Counted from the stretch's first letter, positions 1-9,854 are shown. The stretch: DNA of 64,000 nt from Asticcacaulis taihuensis (GCF_900100255.1 NZ_FMTS01000001.1:930001-994000), one strand, 5' to 3'. Made by a program: numbers and translations. The notes: generated by a model from the sequence alone, not told the origin.

Positions 1-1293
1 ACCCTGTTCTGCGATGCCGACGGCCGATACCGCGGCATGGACAAGCAGGTACACCAGCTTGAACCGGGCAAGGCCAATTTCAGCACCTACAGCCTGTGGG
101 ACACCTACCGCGCTCTGCACCCCCTGCTGACGATCATCGATCCGCCACACGCCGCCGCCTTCGCGCAGAACCTGATCGAACAGGGCGAACAAAGCCCGTC
201 CGGCCCGGTGATCTGGCCCCTGCAAGGTGTGGAGACCTTCTGCATGATCGGCTGGCATTCGGCCGTGGTCATCGCCGAGGCTATTCACAAGGGTCTGCCC
301 GTCGATGCCAAACGCGCCTGGGCGCTTTATCGCCAGTTGGCTTTTGGCCGCAATACACCCGGCCTGAACGCCTACCGCGGCTTTGGCTACATCCCGTGCG
401 ACCTTGAGGGTGAATCCGTCTCCAAGACGCTGGAATATGCCTATGACGACTGGGCCATGTCGCACATGGCCCAGGCCGCCGGCGACTATATGAGCGCGGC
501 TATTTTAAGGGAACGCTCGCGCAATTACCGCAATGTCTTCGACTCGAAAACGCAGTTCTGCCGCCCGCGCCTGATGAGTGGCCAGTGGGCCCTGCCCTTC
601 GATCCGCGCAGCATGGGCCACGACTCCAAGCGCTGGTGGGACTATACCGAAAGCAATGCCTGGCAGGCGACCTTCCTGAACCAGCACGATCTCTACGGCC
701 ATATCGGCCTGTTCGGTGGAGACGCGGCCTTCGAGGCCAAGCTCGATGCCCTGTTCAACGCGCCCTCCGACCTGCCGCCCGACGCCCCGCCCGATATGAC
801 CGGCATGATAGGGCAATATGTCCATGGCAATGAACCCAGTCACCACATCGCCTATCTTTATGCCTATTGCGGCGCGCATTACAAAACCCAGGCACGCATC
901 CGCGAGATTCTGAAAACCCAGTATCGCGCCGCGCCGGACGGCATGGCTGGCAATGAGGACTGCGGCCAGATGAGCGCCTGGTATATCCTGTCTGCGCTGG
1001 GCTTTTATCCGGTCGATCCGGTCGGCGGAGTCTATGTGTTTGGCTCGCCGCTGTTTCCACAGGCGCGCGTTCACCTGCCGGCGGGGCGCACGCTGACCAT
1101 TCGCGCCGAGGGCACGGAAACGAAACCCTATATCGAAAGCGTCACCTGGCAGGGCCGTCCCTGGTCGCGGTCATGGATCAGCCATGCCGAGTTGATGCAG
1201 GGCGGCGAACTGGTATTCGTGATGTCGGATAAGCCCAATCCAGCCTTCGGGTTCGATATCACCGACCGGCCACCGTCATTTCAGTTTAGTTGA
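1..1293 (+). CDS. GH92 family alpha-mannosidase, C-terminal part (5' truncated by window edge)
   Basis: The reading frame is already open at base 1, so the gene begins upstream; about 430 C-terminal residues are present. Family signatures seen are the stretch with SLWDTYRALHPLL, the HGNEPSHHIAYLY motif, and the closing DCGQMSAWYILSALGFYPV segment with its following GSPLF, all typical of GH92 exo-acting alpha-mannosidases. These are calcium-dependent inverting enzymes that trim mannose from N-glycan-type substrates, normally in the periplasm or at the surface. The placement beside a GH20 hexosaminidase, a TonB receptor and a GlcNAc catabolic operon fits degradation of host- or fungal-type glycans. 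The linkage specificity cannot be read from this fragment. Confidence 0.93.
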   Translation, partial: TLFCDADGRYRGMDKQVHQLEPGKANFSTYSLWDTYRALHPLLTIIDPPHAAAFAQNLIEQGEQSPSGPVIWPLQGVETFCMIGWHSAVVIAEAIHKGLPVDAKRAWALYRQLAFGRNTPGLNAYRGFGYIPCDLEGESVSKTLEYAYDDWAMSHMAQAAGDYMSAAILRERSRNYRNVFDSKTQFCRPRLMSGQWALPFDPRSMGHDSKRWWDYTESNAWQATFLNQHDLYGHIGLFGGDAAFEAKLDALFNAPSDLPPDAPPDMTGMIGQYVHGNEPSHHIAYLYAYCGAHYKTQARIREILKTQYRAAPDGMAGNEDCGQMSAWYILSALGFYPVDPVGGVYVFGSPLFPQARVHLPAGRTLTIRAEGTETKPYIESVTWQGRPWSRSWISHAELMQGGELVFVMSDKPNPAFGFDITDRPPSFQFS

Positions 1294-1341
1294 GCCGGAA
1301 TACCTTTACATCTCAAACTAAAAGGGAATGGCGAGCCGCCC

Positions 1342-3120
1342 TTGAGAAAAAAGGAGAATCTGCCTACAGGTTGCAGGCTAGTGCCGCATGGAGTTCTCTT
1401 GACCGCATCGCCCCATCCGCTTGTGCTAAAGGGCCGACAGGCATTTCAGGCCGGTGATTTTTCCGGTGCGCTCAGTCTGTGCGGGATGCGTCTGAATGAA
1501 GCGCCAGACGATGGCGACGCACTGGAGCTAAAGGCGGTTATCCAGTCCGCCCGCAAGGATTTTCGAGCCGCCGAAACCACCATGCGGCAGGCTATCGCTT
1601 ACGATCCGGCCAGCGAGTGGGCACTGAATGACCTGACGCACCTGTTGCATTCTCAGGGACGAAAAGCCGAGACCGAGACCGCCGCCCGCGCCGCCCTGAT
1701 CGCCCGGCCTGAAGACCCGCAGGCACACTTGCAACTGGCTGTTATTCTCGGTGAAAAGGACGACCTGCCCGCCGCCGAATATCACAATCGCCGCGCTCTC
1801 GAACTGGCCGGCCCACATCCGCAGATCCTCGTTAATCTCGGCCTGTCCTTTTACAACCAGGGCCGGATTGATGAAGCCTTGCTGGCGCTCATGGAGGCCC
1901 ATCGCCTTCAGCCGGATTCAGCGCAGATCATGGCGCATATTTCCCGCGCCCATGAGGCCAGACGCGACATGGCCGATGCCTATATCTGGCTGGAGCGCGC
2001 CGAAGCACTGGGAAAAAAGACCGGTGAAGATTTCACTCTTTTGCGCGCGCTCTACCTGCGCAATGCCGACCAGCCGCAGCAGGCGCTGGAACTGATTGAC
2101 CTGTCGAACGATAAGCCAGGCGCCCCGGCCCTGCTGGAACGCGCGGTATTACTCGACAAGCTGGGCCGCCATGATGAAGCCATGCAGGGTTTTGTCATAG
2201 CTAAGGCACGTCTGGCCCAGGACATGGGCGTGCGTTATGACGCGGCGAAAGTAACGGCTGAATTTGCCGCGCTGAAAACCACCTTCACGGCAGATACGAT
2301 GCTGCGGCTTCCGAAAGCGACCGTGCGGCCGGACCGGCCGCAACCAATCTTCATTCTCGGCTTCCCCCGCTCAGGCACCACCCTGATCGAGCAGATGCTC
2401 AGCAGCCATCCCGATGTGAGCGCAGGCGGGGAACTGCCATTTGTCCATGAATGGCAGAAACTGGTTGCCGGCCTGCTGCCCGGCGACCAGTCGTTTCCGC
2501 AAGCCCTGGCGCAGACCGTTGCCGCCGACTTCCGCCATATTCCCGGCCTGCTGCGTGACTATTATCTCGGCCGTGCGGAAACCTACGGCCTCCTGGACGA
2601 AAACAAGCGTTTCTTCACCGACAAGATGCCGCTTAATGACGTCCACCTGCCACTGATCCGGCTGGCCTTCCCGCAGGCGACCGTCATCCGCGTGATACGC
2701 CATCCGCTTGATGTTGCCATCTCCATGCTCTCGCATAACCTCACGCATGGCTACAATTCAGGTTACCGGCTGGAGACGATCATCACCCATATGGTGGCGA
2801 TGCACGATCTCAATACGCACTATGACACCGCTCTGGGGCAACCGACGCTCGACCTGAAATACGAGGATTTCATCGCCGACCAGAAAGGCCATACCCTGCG
2901 TGTGCTGGGCCATATCGGCCTTGGCTTCCATGAAGCGACCCTGCGCTTCCATGCCAACCCGCGTCACGCCCCCACGCCTTCCTATGCGCAGGTGTCAAAA
3001 CCGCTCAATGACCGTTCGATAGGTCGCTGGAAGCCTTATGCCCGCTATTTCGCCCCCTACATGGATCGGATCGGACCTGTGATTGAAGCGCTGGGATATG
3101 AGGCGCCTATTTCGGGCTGA
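1342..3120 (+). CDS. TPR-repeat sulfotransferase family protein
   Basis: The N-terminal ~300 residues are a chain of tetratricopeptide-like helical repeats (for example around residues 85-200). The C-terminal ~270 residues are a Sulfotransfer_3-type domain: the PAPS 5'-phosphosulfate loop FPRSGTTLIEQML lies near residue 341 and the 3'-phosphate motif RVIRHPLDVAISML near 450. Proteins of this build are common in Caulobacterales and Sphingomonads next to TonB receptors; acceptor substrates are mostly unknown. The start is uncertain. The frame opens at TTG 1342, with in-frame GTG 1381 and TTG 1399 as alternatives; the AAGGAG at 1350-1355 does not fit any of them well. It lies 48 bp after the GH92 gene and converges on the GH20 gene. 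A link to sulfated glycans is only inferred from context. Confidence 0.85.
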   Translation: MRKKENLPTGCRLVPHGVLLTASPHPLVLKGRQAFQAGDFSGALSLCGMRLNEAPDDGDALELKAVIQSARKDFRAAETTMRQAIAYDPASEWALNDLTHLLHSQGRKAETETAARAALIARPEDPQAHLQLAVILGEKDDLPAAEYHNRRALELAGPHPQILVNLGLSFYNQGRIDEALLALMEAHRLQPDSAQIMAHISRAHEARRDMADAYIWLERAEALGKKTGEDFTLLRALYLRNADQPQQALELIDLSNDKPGAPALLERAVLLDKLGRHDEAMQGFVIAKARLAQDMGVRYDAAKVTAEFAALKTTFTADTMLRLPKATVRPDRPQPIFILGFPRSGTTLIEQMLSSHPDVSAGGELPFVHEWQKLVAGLLPGDQSFPQALAQTVAADFRHIPGLLRDYYLGRAETYGLLDENKRFFTDKMPLNDVHLPLIRLAFPQATVIRVIRHPLDVAISMLSHNLTHGYNSGYRLETIITHMVAMHDLNTHYDTALGQPTLDLKYEDFIADQKGHTLRVLGHIGLGFHEATLRFHANPRHAPTPSYAQVSKPLNDRSIGRWKPYARYFAPYMDRIGPVIEALGYEAPISG

Positions 3121-5410
3121 AGCGGATATCCTTCAATGCCCACTGAACCGGCGGCGCCTTTTGCGCGAAGGTCAGGCAGAGATCGTGTAAACCTGCCACG
3201 GCTGGCACTTGCCCACGCAATTCCACAAGCCCGCCGTGTCTGATAGCCTTACCAATCGGCAGGGCTGCCACAAGCGGACCTTCGCAGGTGTCGAGATGGA
3301 TATTGAACTCGCCCTCCAGCGTGGTCGGTGTATCCACCTTCACCGGATCGGGATGATTGCCAAGCTGGAAGTTGAACGGGAAATCGGCGATATGGACTAT
3401 GATTTCAAAGCCCTTTGAAGTATCGGCCTTGCGCCATATCCAGCAGGGATTGAGGATATCCATCAGGATCATTGCCCGGTCGCCCTTGAAATCCGTGCTG
3501 TCGTCTTCGAGATTTAGCACCAGCTTGCCGGCACAGGTTTCCAGTTGCTGACTGACGCGTGTTTCCAGCAACGGCCGGGTCAGCAGATAGCTCTTGGGCT
3601 GTCCCAGCGGCTGGCCGTTCAGAAAGGTCTGGGTCGTCAGTTTCGTGCCGAGCGGCAGGTTAAGCGGTTCAGTATAAACCGGGGATTTGGCCGTGGGCGC
3701 ATCACCGCCGGTGGCGTAATGCACCTCGCCCAGCTCCAGAACCTTGTTCAAGGTAGCCGTCACTTTCGCCGCCCCCGCCGAAGTCAGCGACAATTGCGCA
3801 TCGAATGGCGCCTGATCGTAGCGAATGCCCAATGCGGCCAACCGGTTGAGGTCAGCCGGCAAACGCTCCGTGAAGCCCTGCCACGACCGCACATCAGGCG
3901 CACTCCAGCCGATTTCAGCGAAGGCCACCATGCGCGGAAACACCTGGCGCTCGACGCGCTCATCGGTGCGGGCGTGTTCGGTCCAGATATTGCCCTGGAG
4001 GCCGAGAATATGCCTTCGTGCTTCAGGTGCGATCTCGTCCGGCGCCGGATTGAACTCATAGGCATCTTTCAGGGTAATGATCTGGCCACGCCCTGGCGGC
4101 TCGTCAGATGATCCGCTCTGACGGTGATTGAGATAGAGCACCGGCGCCGGCGACAGTACCGTATCATGGCCGAGCTTCGCCGCCGCCACGGCGCCATCGA
4201 TACCGCGCCAGCTCATGACCGTGGCATCTGGCGCGATGCCGCCTTCAAGGATCTCATCCCAGCCGATCAGGCGGCGGCCCTTTTCCGTCAGGTGCTGGCC
4301 CACCCGGCCAATGAACCAGCTTTGCAATTCCATCTCATTCTTCAGGCCAAGCGCTTTCATCTTCGCCTGAATTTCTGGACTGGCCTCCCATTGCGGCTTG
4401 ATCGCTTCATCACCGCCGACATGGATATATTCACTGGGGAAGATATCCATCACCTCGTCAAGCACCGTATCGATAAAGGTAAAGGTGCTGTCCTTGACGT
4501 TATACAGATTGGGATAGACGCCCCAGTCCGACAGGCCCTGCTTTGGTGGCGTGCCTTCCGTTCCCAGTTCCGGATAAGCGGTGATGGCGGCTGTGGCATG
4601 GCCCGGCACGTCGATTTCCGGCACCACGGTGATATTGCGTGCTAGCGCATAGGCCACGATATCGCGCGCCTGATCCTGCGTATAGAAGCCGCCATACATC
4701 AAAGGCTTGCCCTGCCTGTCCATACCCGCCGCACCGGCTTCCTGACGGAAGGCGGTTTTGCCCGTCAGATCGGGATAGGCCCTGATCTCCAGCCGCCAGC
4801 CCTGATCATCAGTCAGGTGCCATTGCAGGACGTTCAACTTCTGCGAAGCCATGCCGTCGATAATCCGTTTGATCTCTTCCACCGATTGGAAATGGCGAAC
4901 GGAATCGATCATCAGACCGCGCCACCTGAAACGCGGCGTGTCGAAAATACTGACGGCGGGTAAGGTCACTGCCCCTTTGGCGGCATCAGGCGTCGCCAGT
5001 TGCCACAGGGTCACCGCGCCGTAGAAAGCACCGGCGCGATTGACGGCACCGATCGTCACGCCCTCATTTGAGACGCTCAGATGATAGGCTTCATTGTCTT
5101 CCGCCACCAGGGTCTGGATACGGTTGAGCCGGATGGCTTGTTCGCCTTGGGCCGGCGCGGCTTCACTGATTTCCAGTGTCAGGCCTCGTGTTTCTTTCAA
5201 GGTATCGCGCAGCCAGGTGGCGACACTCATCAGTTCGGCATCGCCCGCCGGGACATGGATTTTCGTCGCATCGCTGAGCGAAAAAGCTCCTTCCCCCAAG
5301 GTCATCTGCGCTGGCATTGGTGTCAGGGCCGGCGTCGCCCAGGTGGGCGCGGCGGCCAATGCCGCGAAACAGGCCGAAATGATCAGTCCCTTGCGAAAAG
5401 CGAATGGCAT
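3107..5410 (-). CDS. GH20 beta-N-acetylhexosaminidase, secreted
   Basis: This is a 767-residue beta-hexosaminidase that removes terminal GlcNAc or GalNAc from glycans or chitooligosaccharides. I chose the ATG at 5410 because it is preceded by GGAGAAAACC and starts a clean signal peptide (basic MPFAFRKG, hydrophobic core, AAAPTWA). A small GH20b domain precedes the catalytic barrel. The substrate-assisted catalytic pair is in HVGGDEA, Asp334-Glu335, and the LQWHLTDDQGWRLEI stretch is also typical. The ~200 C-terminal residues form an extra beta-rich region of unknown role. It is downstream of the TonB receptor on the same strand with a terminator between them, so it may be expressed partly independently. 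Its 3' end overlaps the convergent sulfotransferase gene by 14 bp. Confidence 0.95.
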   Translation of the reverse strand: MPFAFRKGLIISACFAALAAAPTWATPALTPMPAQMTLGEGAFSLSDATKIHVPAGDAELMSVATWLRDTLKETRGLTLEISEAAPAQGEQAIRLNRIQTLVAEDNEAYHLSVSNEGVTIGAVNRAGAFYGAVTLWQLATPDAAKGAVTLPAVSIFDTPRFRWRGLMIDSVRHFQSVEEIKRIIDGMASQKLNVLQWHLTDDQGWRLEIRAYPDLTGKTAFRQEAGAAGMDRQGKPLMYGGFYTQDQARDIVAYALARNITVVPEIDVPGHATAAITAYPELGTEGTPPKQGLSDWGVYPNLYNVKDSTFTFIDTVLDEVMDIFPSEYIHVGGDEAIKPQWEASPEIQAKMKALGLKNEMELQSWFIGRVGQHLTEKGRRLIGWDEILEGGIAPDATVMSWRGIDGAVAAAKLGHDTVLSPAPVLYLNHRQSGSSDEPPGRGQIITLKDAYEFNPAPDEIAPEARRHILGLQGNIWTEHARTDERVERQVFPRMVAFAEIGWSAPDVRSWQGFTERLPADLNRLAALGIRYDQAPFDAQLSLTSAGAAKVTATLNKVLELGEVHYATGGDAPTAKSPVYTEPLNLPLGTKLTTQTFLNGQPLGQPKSYLLTRPLLETRVSQQLETCAGKLVLNLEDDSTDFKGDRAMILMDILNPCWIWRKADTSKGFEIIVHIADFPFNFQLGNHPDPVKVDTPTTLEGEFNIHLDTCEGPLVAALPIGKAIRHGGLVELRGQVPAVAGLHDLCLTFAQKAPPVQWALKDIRFSPK

Positions 5411-5449
5411 GGTTTTCTCCTGATGTATCGCGCAGGTTGCCTGCTTCAT

Positions 5450-5484
5450 AAAAAAGAGCAAGCCCCGCTAAGGAAGCTTGCTCT
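5450..5484 (-). terminator. Rho-independent terminator between TonB receptor and GH20 genes
   Basis: Read on the minus strand, a 9-bp perfect stem (AGAGCAAGC at 5455-5463 with GCTTGCTCT at 5476-5484) is followed directly by a run of six T (5450-5455). It lies 50 bp after the TonB receptor stop codon and 40 bp before the GH20 start, so it should end or attenuate receptor transcripts. Confidence 0.85.
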
Positions 5485-5533
5485 CAGGAGGAAACAGGTG
5501 CGGGAGCAGCGTGAACCGCTCCCGCTTGGCTTC

Positions 5534-8164
5534 TTAGTACTTGATGCGCGCGCCAACGTACCAGGACTGGCCGTTGTCATAGTAGGCGCGCGGGATGCTC
5601 GGATCGCCGACGAAGTAGTAGAGCTTTTCGTGGGCGATATTCTGGGCATCCAGGGTCAGGGCGACATTCTCGGTCAGGTTATAGCTGAAAGAACCATCGA
5701 GCGTGCCGTAATCGTCCTGCCACATGGCCGAACCGCGATCGATACCGGACTTGAACTTCGAGCGGAAGTTATAGGCCAGGCGGCCGCTGAACTTCTCGTT
5801 TTCGTAGTAGACGGTGGCGTTATAGGTATGCTTGGAGCTGCCATCAATCGCCTGGCCGCTCTTGTCCTTGGAATCGGCATAGGTGTAGTTGAAGATGAAG
5901 CCGGCGCCGGTATCGGCCAGCGGCTGTTGCCAGCTAAACTCATACCCCTTGCTGGTTGCCTTGCCGCCGTTGGCGGGGCCGGTCATCAGGAAGTCATGTC
6001 CCTGAGGCGTCTGCTGCGTGGTATAGAACTGCGTGAACTGCTCCTGGGTGATGTAGTTGCCGATATCCAGATCGAAGACACCGAATGACACCAGAGAATC
6101 CGCGCCGTAATAATATTCCGCCGCCAGATTGTATTGCCAGGCGCGGTACGGATCGAGGTTCGGATTGCCGCCGGCGCCGCCGGTATAGGTGGCATCGACC
6201 AGGTAGAAGTAGCCGGCCAGTTGCGAATAGGCCGGACGCGTCATGACCTTTGCGGCACCGGCACGCAACAACAGATTATCGCTGACGTGGTAGGTGAAGT
6301 TGGCGCTGGGCAGGATGTCGGTATAGTCGTTTTCGGTGACCACCGCGCCCCAGTTTCCGAAGATGTTGGAGACAGTAATCGTCGGGGCATTGGCCGAATA
6401 CTGGGTCGATTCTTCCTTGGTCTCGACCGCACGGACGCCGACATCAGCCCGCCACTTTTCACCGCCGAGCTTGGCCATCACATAGGCCGCGCTCGTCTTT
6501 TCGCTGACCGCGAAGCTTTGCGGCGCATAGAAGGCGAAGGTACGGCCGCCATTGTGCGTGTCGAGGTAGTTATAAACGGCATCGGCGCTGGCGTAGGAGT
6601 AACCGGGAATTGGGCCGAGGTCATGCGCGTAGTTCGAAGGCGTAACACCGCCGTCGAAGACCGAGGCGAGATTGGCCGTGCCGGCGCTGTTACCGGGCCA
6701 GGCATAGGCCAGGTAGTTCAGTTCGCGGGTATGGTCGGTGGCGCGAACACCGAACTTCAGGGTCTTCAGCACGCCATCGGCAAAGTCATACTCGGCATCG
6801 AGCTTGGCGTATGATTCTTCATCCGGCGCCGAGATGGTGCCGCCCCAGGACCAGCTATACTTATTGTTCAGATAGGCGGCCGAGGTCGGATCGGACGGCA
6901 GGCCGTAGTGAACGGTCGTGACCGGGTTGCCGAGCTGGTAGCTGACGGCGGTATTGTCCCAATAGGTTTCCCAGGCGGCGGTATCGTCGGTCACGCCTTC
7001 GCCGTGGGTGTAGCCGGCCTGACCGGTGATGGTCAGGGCGTCGGTCGCCTTGTAGGTGAAGTCGACATTCAGGTCATAGGTGCTGGAGTGCGCCTTGCGG
7101 AAGATATCATCCTGCACAATGGCGTTCAGGCCCGGCGCGGCCGCCCAGCTTGCCGAGGTAACGTAATCGCCGCTGACGGTATAGGCGTCAGGGGTCACGG
7201 CCGAAAGCTTGGAGCCCCACATCATGAAGTTGTGGTTTTCGTTATCGGCCTGCAATTTGGTGTAGAGGCCCGAAAAGTCGATTTCGAGTTTGTCGGACGG
7301 CTTCCACTGAGCCATGAAGTTCCCGCCCTGGCGGATACGTTCCTGGGTGAAATAGGCCGAACCGATCAGGGACGGAATATATTTGGTCTGACCCGTGCCG
7401 GCGAAGTTCGGCGTGGCTGTAAAGCCGAGGATTTCCTGGCCGTCACGACGGAAAGCGCGCTTTTCATAGAAGGCGCCAAACAGAATGCCGAAGGTACGGG
7501 AATCGTTCTTCCAGCTATACATGCCCGAAACATTCGGGTTCCACTTGTCGGCCAGTGTCGAATACATACCCTGCGCCGAGGCGGCAATGGTATTGGCCGG
7601 CAGGTCCAGCGGCTTGCGCACATGGACATCGACCGTGCCGCCGATGCCGCCTTCGATCACGTCCGCCGACGAGGCCTTGATCACTTCAATGGTGCCGACC
7701 ACTTCCGAGGGCAGCATGGTGTAGTTGAACGAACGGCTGCCGGACGTCTGGTCGAGCACGAACCAGTCACCGGTCGCCATGTTATGGCCGTCGAGCAGGG
7801 TCAGGTTCAGGTTCGGATCGGTACCGCGGATCGAGATGTGCTCGTTTTCGCCGAAACCGCCGGCGGCCGCCGTACCGGTGACGACATTGACGCCCGTGGC
7901 GCGCGACAGTGAGTCGGCGACGTTCTTGTCCGGGAACTTGCCGATGTCTTCAGCCGTGATGATTTCCGACACGCGATCGGCATTGCGCTTCTGCTTGAGC
8001 GCCGATTGCAGCGACTTGCGGATACCGGTGACGACGACGGTTGTATCATCAGCCGGCGTGGCGCCATCCGCCGAATCCTGGGCATAGGCATGGACGCCCA
8101 TGGAAAGACCAATCGCCAGCGTAGCCGCCGCGCTGGTCATGAGAATATGACGTTTGAATTTCAT
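5534..8164 (-). CDS. TonB-dependent receptor (Xanthomonas/Caulobacter type), probable aminosugar-oligosaccharide importer
   Basis: An 877-residue outer-membrane receptor. The ATG at 8164 is preceded by AGGGAAG and begins a signal peptide (MKFKRHILMTSAAATLAIGL...AYAQ). After it come a TonB-box-like TTVVVTGIR segment, the plug domain (VSEIITAEDIGKFPDKNVA, SIRGTDPNLNLTLLDG), and a long beta barrel ending in YVGARIKY. The FPDKNVADSL signature is characteristic of the TIGR01782-type subfamily. It would import ligands across the outer membrane using TonB-ExbBD energy. The divergent GlcNAc permease operon and the downstream GH20 gene make GlcNAc oligosaccharides the likely cargo (inference). Inverted TTGGTATT elements in the shared promoter region suggest joint control with the nag operon. 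Confidence 0.95.
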   Translation of the reverse strand: MKFKRHILMTSAAATLAIGLSMGVHAYAQDSADGATPADDTTVVVTGIRKSLQSALKQKRNADRVSEIITAEDIGKFPDKNVADSLSRATGVNVVTGTAAAGGFGENEHISIRGTDPNLNLTLLDGHNMATGDWFVLDQTSGSRSFNYTMLPSEVVGTIEVIKASSADVIEGGIGGTVDVHVRKPLDLPANTIAASAQGMYSTLADKWNPNVSGMYSWKNDSRTFGILFGAFYEKRAFRRDGQEILGFTATPNFAGTGQTKYIPSLIGSAYFTQERIRQGGNFMAQWKPSDKLEIDFSGLYTKLQADNENHNFMMWGSKLSAVTPDAYTVSGDYVTSASWAAAPGLNAIVQDDIFRKAHSSTYDLNVDFTYKATDALTITGQAGYTHGEGVTDDTAAWETYWDNTAVSYQLGNPVTTVHYGLPSDPTSAAYLNNKYSWSWGGTISAPDEESYAKLDAEYDFADGVLKTLKFGVRATDHTRELNYLAYAWPGNSAGTANLASVFDGGVTPSNYAHDLGPIPGYSYASADAVYNYLDTHNGGRTFAFYAPQSFAVSEKTSAAYVMAKLGGEKWRADVGVRAVETKEESTQYSANAPTITVSNIFGNWGAVVTENDYTDILPSANFTYHVSDNLLLRAGAAKVMTRPAYSQLAGYFYLVDATYTGGAGGNPNLDPYRAWQYNLAAEYYYGADSLVSFGVFDLDIGNYITQEQFTQFYTTQQTPQGHDFLMTGPANGGKATSKGYEFSWQQPLADTGAGFIFNYTYADSKDKSGQAIDGSSKHTYNATVYYENEKFSGRLAYNFRSKFKSGIDRGSAMWQDDYGTLDGSFSYNLTENVALTLDAQNIAHEKLYYFVGDPSIPRAYYDNGQSWYVGARIKY

Positions 8165-8549
8165 CTGTGTAGCTTCCCTATTATGCAGTGTGCCGCCCGC
8201 GGCAGGGCGAACCCCTAAATTCTGATACTGCCGCATTTCTCATTGGACAGGCCCGAATTGGAAGCCATTACAATACCAAATGACACCAATAAAATACCTG
8301 ACGCTGCACAAGTGCTATCTCCGGTCCCTCAAAACTGTCAACTTAGAATCGCACAGATATTAAATTGGGCTGCGCTTGCGTCGGAAATGTTACAAATTTA
8401 TCGCATATTTTGTATTATAATTTTTGAAAAATCGCACATTTTCCGTATAATTTACGAGTTATGGCAAATTTTTGTGAAGACCGATTGCATTTTGGATTCA
8501 ATTCAGCCATACCACTTAAAGGAATTGGTATTATAGGGGAGACAACATC
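8165..8549. promoter_or_regulatory. Divergent nag regulatory region with candidate GntR operators
   Basis: This 385-bp AT-rich gap separates the start codons of the TonB receptor and the GlcNAc permease. AATACCAA at 8272-8279 and its reverse complement TTGGTATT at 8525-8532 lie near the two gene starts. A closer pair, ATACCA (8509-8514) and TGGTAT (8526-8531), flanks an 11-bp spacer just upstream of the permease ribosome site. Further partial matches (ACCAAT, AATACC) lie at 8284-8300. They are plausible binding sites for the GntR-family regulator encoded in the operon. I see no convincing gene in the gap. Confidence 0.5.
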
Positions 8550-9854
8550 ATGCCGACATCGGGAAGCCCATCCGCCGCAAACGTACCTGAGAAAACCCCC
8601 TGGGGCGCGGTGCTGATGTTCTGCGGTCTGTTTGCCATCTTCGGCTTCGTCACCTGGCTGAACGGCCCGTTGATCACCTTCTCCAAGCTGGCCTTCTCCT
8701 TGAGCGATGTCGAAGCCTTCCTGGTGCCGTCGGTCTTCTATCTCTCCTATTTCTTTCTCGCCCTGCCCTCGGCCTTTATCCTGCGCAAGACCGGCATGAA
8801 GGCCGGTATGGCGCTCGGCCTTCTGCTGATGGCGGTGGGCGCCGCCGGCTTCGGCCAGTTCGCCTCCATGCGGATGTTCCCGCCGACGCTCGTTTCTCTG
8901 TTCATCATCGGTGCCGGCCTCTCCCTGCTGCAAACGGCGTCGAACCCCTATATCTCGGTGCTTGGCCCCATTGAATCGGGCGCGCAGCGCATCGCACTCC
9001 TGGGCATCTTCAACAAGCTGGCTGGCGCCGCCGCGCCCTTCGTCATCGGCACCCTGATCCTCAACGGCATCGGCCAGATGCAGGCCCAGGTGGATGCCGC
9101 CCCCACCACGGCCGCCCGCGAACTGCTGCTCAATGCCTTCGCTGCCCGCATCCATCTGCCCTATCTGGTCATGGGCGCTTTCCTGGCGGTGATCGCCTTA
9201 CTTGTCTACAAATCGCCCCTGCCCAATATCAGCGACGACGCCAATCCCGGCACCGGCAAGGGCTTCTGGGCCGCGCTGCCGCAGATGTTCTTCGGTTTCC
9301 TGGCCATATTCTTCTATGTCGGCGTCGAGGTCATGGCCGGTGATGCCGTCGGCACCTATGGCAACGGCTTCCATCTGCCGATCGACAAGACCATCTTCTT
9401 CACCAGCTACACCATGGTCGGCATGTTGATCGGCTATATCTGCGGACTGATCGCCATTCCGCGCTTTGTCAGCCAGGAACGCTACCTAACCTTCTCGGCC
9501 GTGCTCGGCATCCTGTTCAGCATCGGCGCGTACCTTACGAAGGACTATGTCTCCGTCGCCTTCGTCTTTGCACTCGGCTTCGCCAACGCCATGATGTGGC
9601 CGGCCATCTTCCCGTTAGGCATCCGCGGCCTGGGCAAACTCACCGAGTTCGGAGCCGCCTTCCTGGTCATGGGCATTATCGGCGGTGCGGTCATTCCGCA
9701 GCTCTTCGCCCATCTCAAGGACCAGTACGGCTTCCAGCTCGTCTTCCTGTGTCTGATGGTCCCTTGTTATGTCTATATCCTGATATTTGGCGTCATTGCC
9801 GGGCGCAAGGGCAAGGCCACGGCAATACCTGTGGACGCACCGACGGACGTCTGA
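8550..9854 (+). CDS. nagP: N-acetylglucosamine permease, MFS (FHS/fucose-permease-like) family
   Basis: A 434-residue inner-membrane sugar transporter with about twelve hydrophobic segments. It begins with the FHS-type stretch MFCGLFAIFGFVTWLNGPL and carries the conserved SLLQTASNPYISVLGP segment in the first half and FALGFANAMMWPAIFPLG in the second. NagP proteins import GlcNAc by proton symport in bacteria lacking a GlcNAc PTS, which matches the presence here of a separate kinase. It is preceded by AGGGGAGA and is the first gene of the nag operon; the kinase follows after 51 bp. Specificity for GlcNAc is inferred from context. Confidence 0.93.
   Translation: MPTSGSPSAANVPEKTPWGAVLMFCGLFAIFGFVTWLNGPLITFSKLAFSLSDVEAFLVPSVFYLSYFFLALPSAFILRKTGMKAGMALGLLLMAVGAAGFGQFASMRMFPPTLVSLFIIGAGLSLLQTASNPYISVLGPIESGAQRIALLGIFNKLAGAAAPFVIGTLILNGIGQMQAQVDAAPTTAARELLLNAFAARIHLPYLVMGAFLAVIALLVYKSPLPNISDDANPGTGKGFWAALPQMFFGFLAIFFYVGVEVMAGDAVGTYGNGFHLPIDKTIFFTSYTMVGMLIGYICGLIAIPRFVSQERYLTFSAVLGILFSIGAYLTKDYVSVAFVFALGFANAMMWPAIFPLGIRGLGKLTEFGAAFLVMGIIGGAVIPQLFAHLKDQYGFQLVFLCLMVPCYVYILIFGVIAGRKGKATAIPVDAPTDV

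Noticed and set aside
6908-7912. 334-codon open frame opposite the TonB receptor
   Set aside because: Antisense shadow; the receptor on the minus strand is complete and typical.
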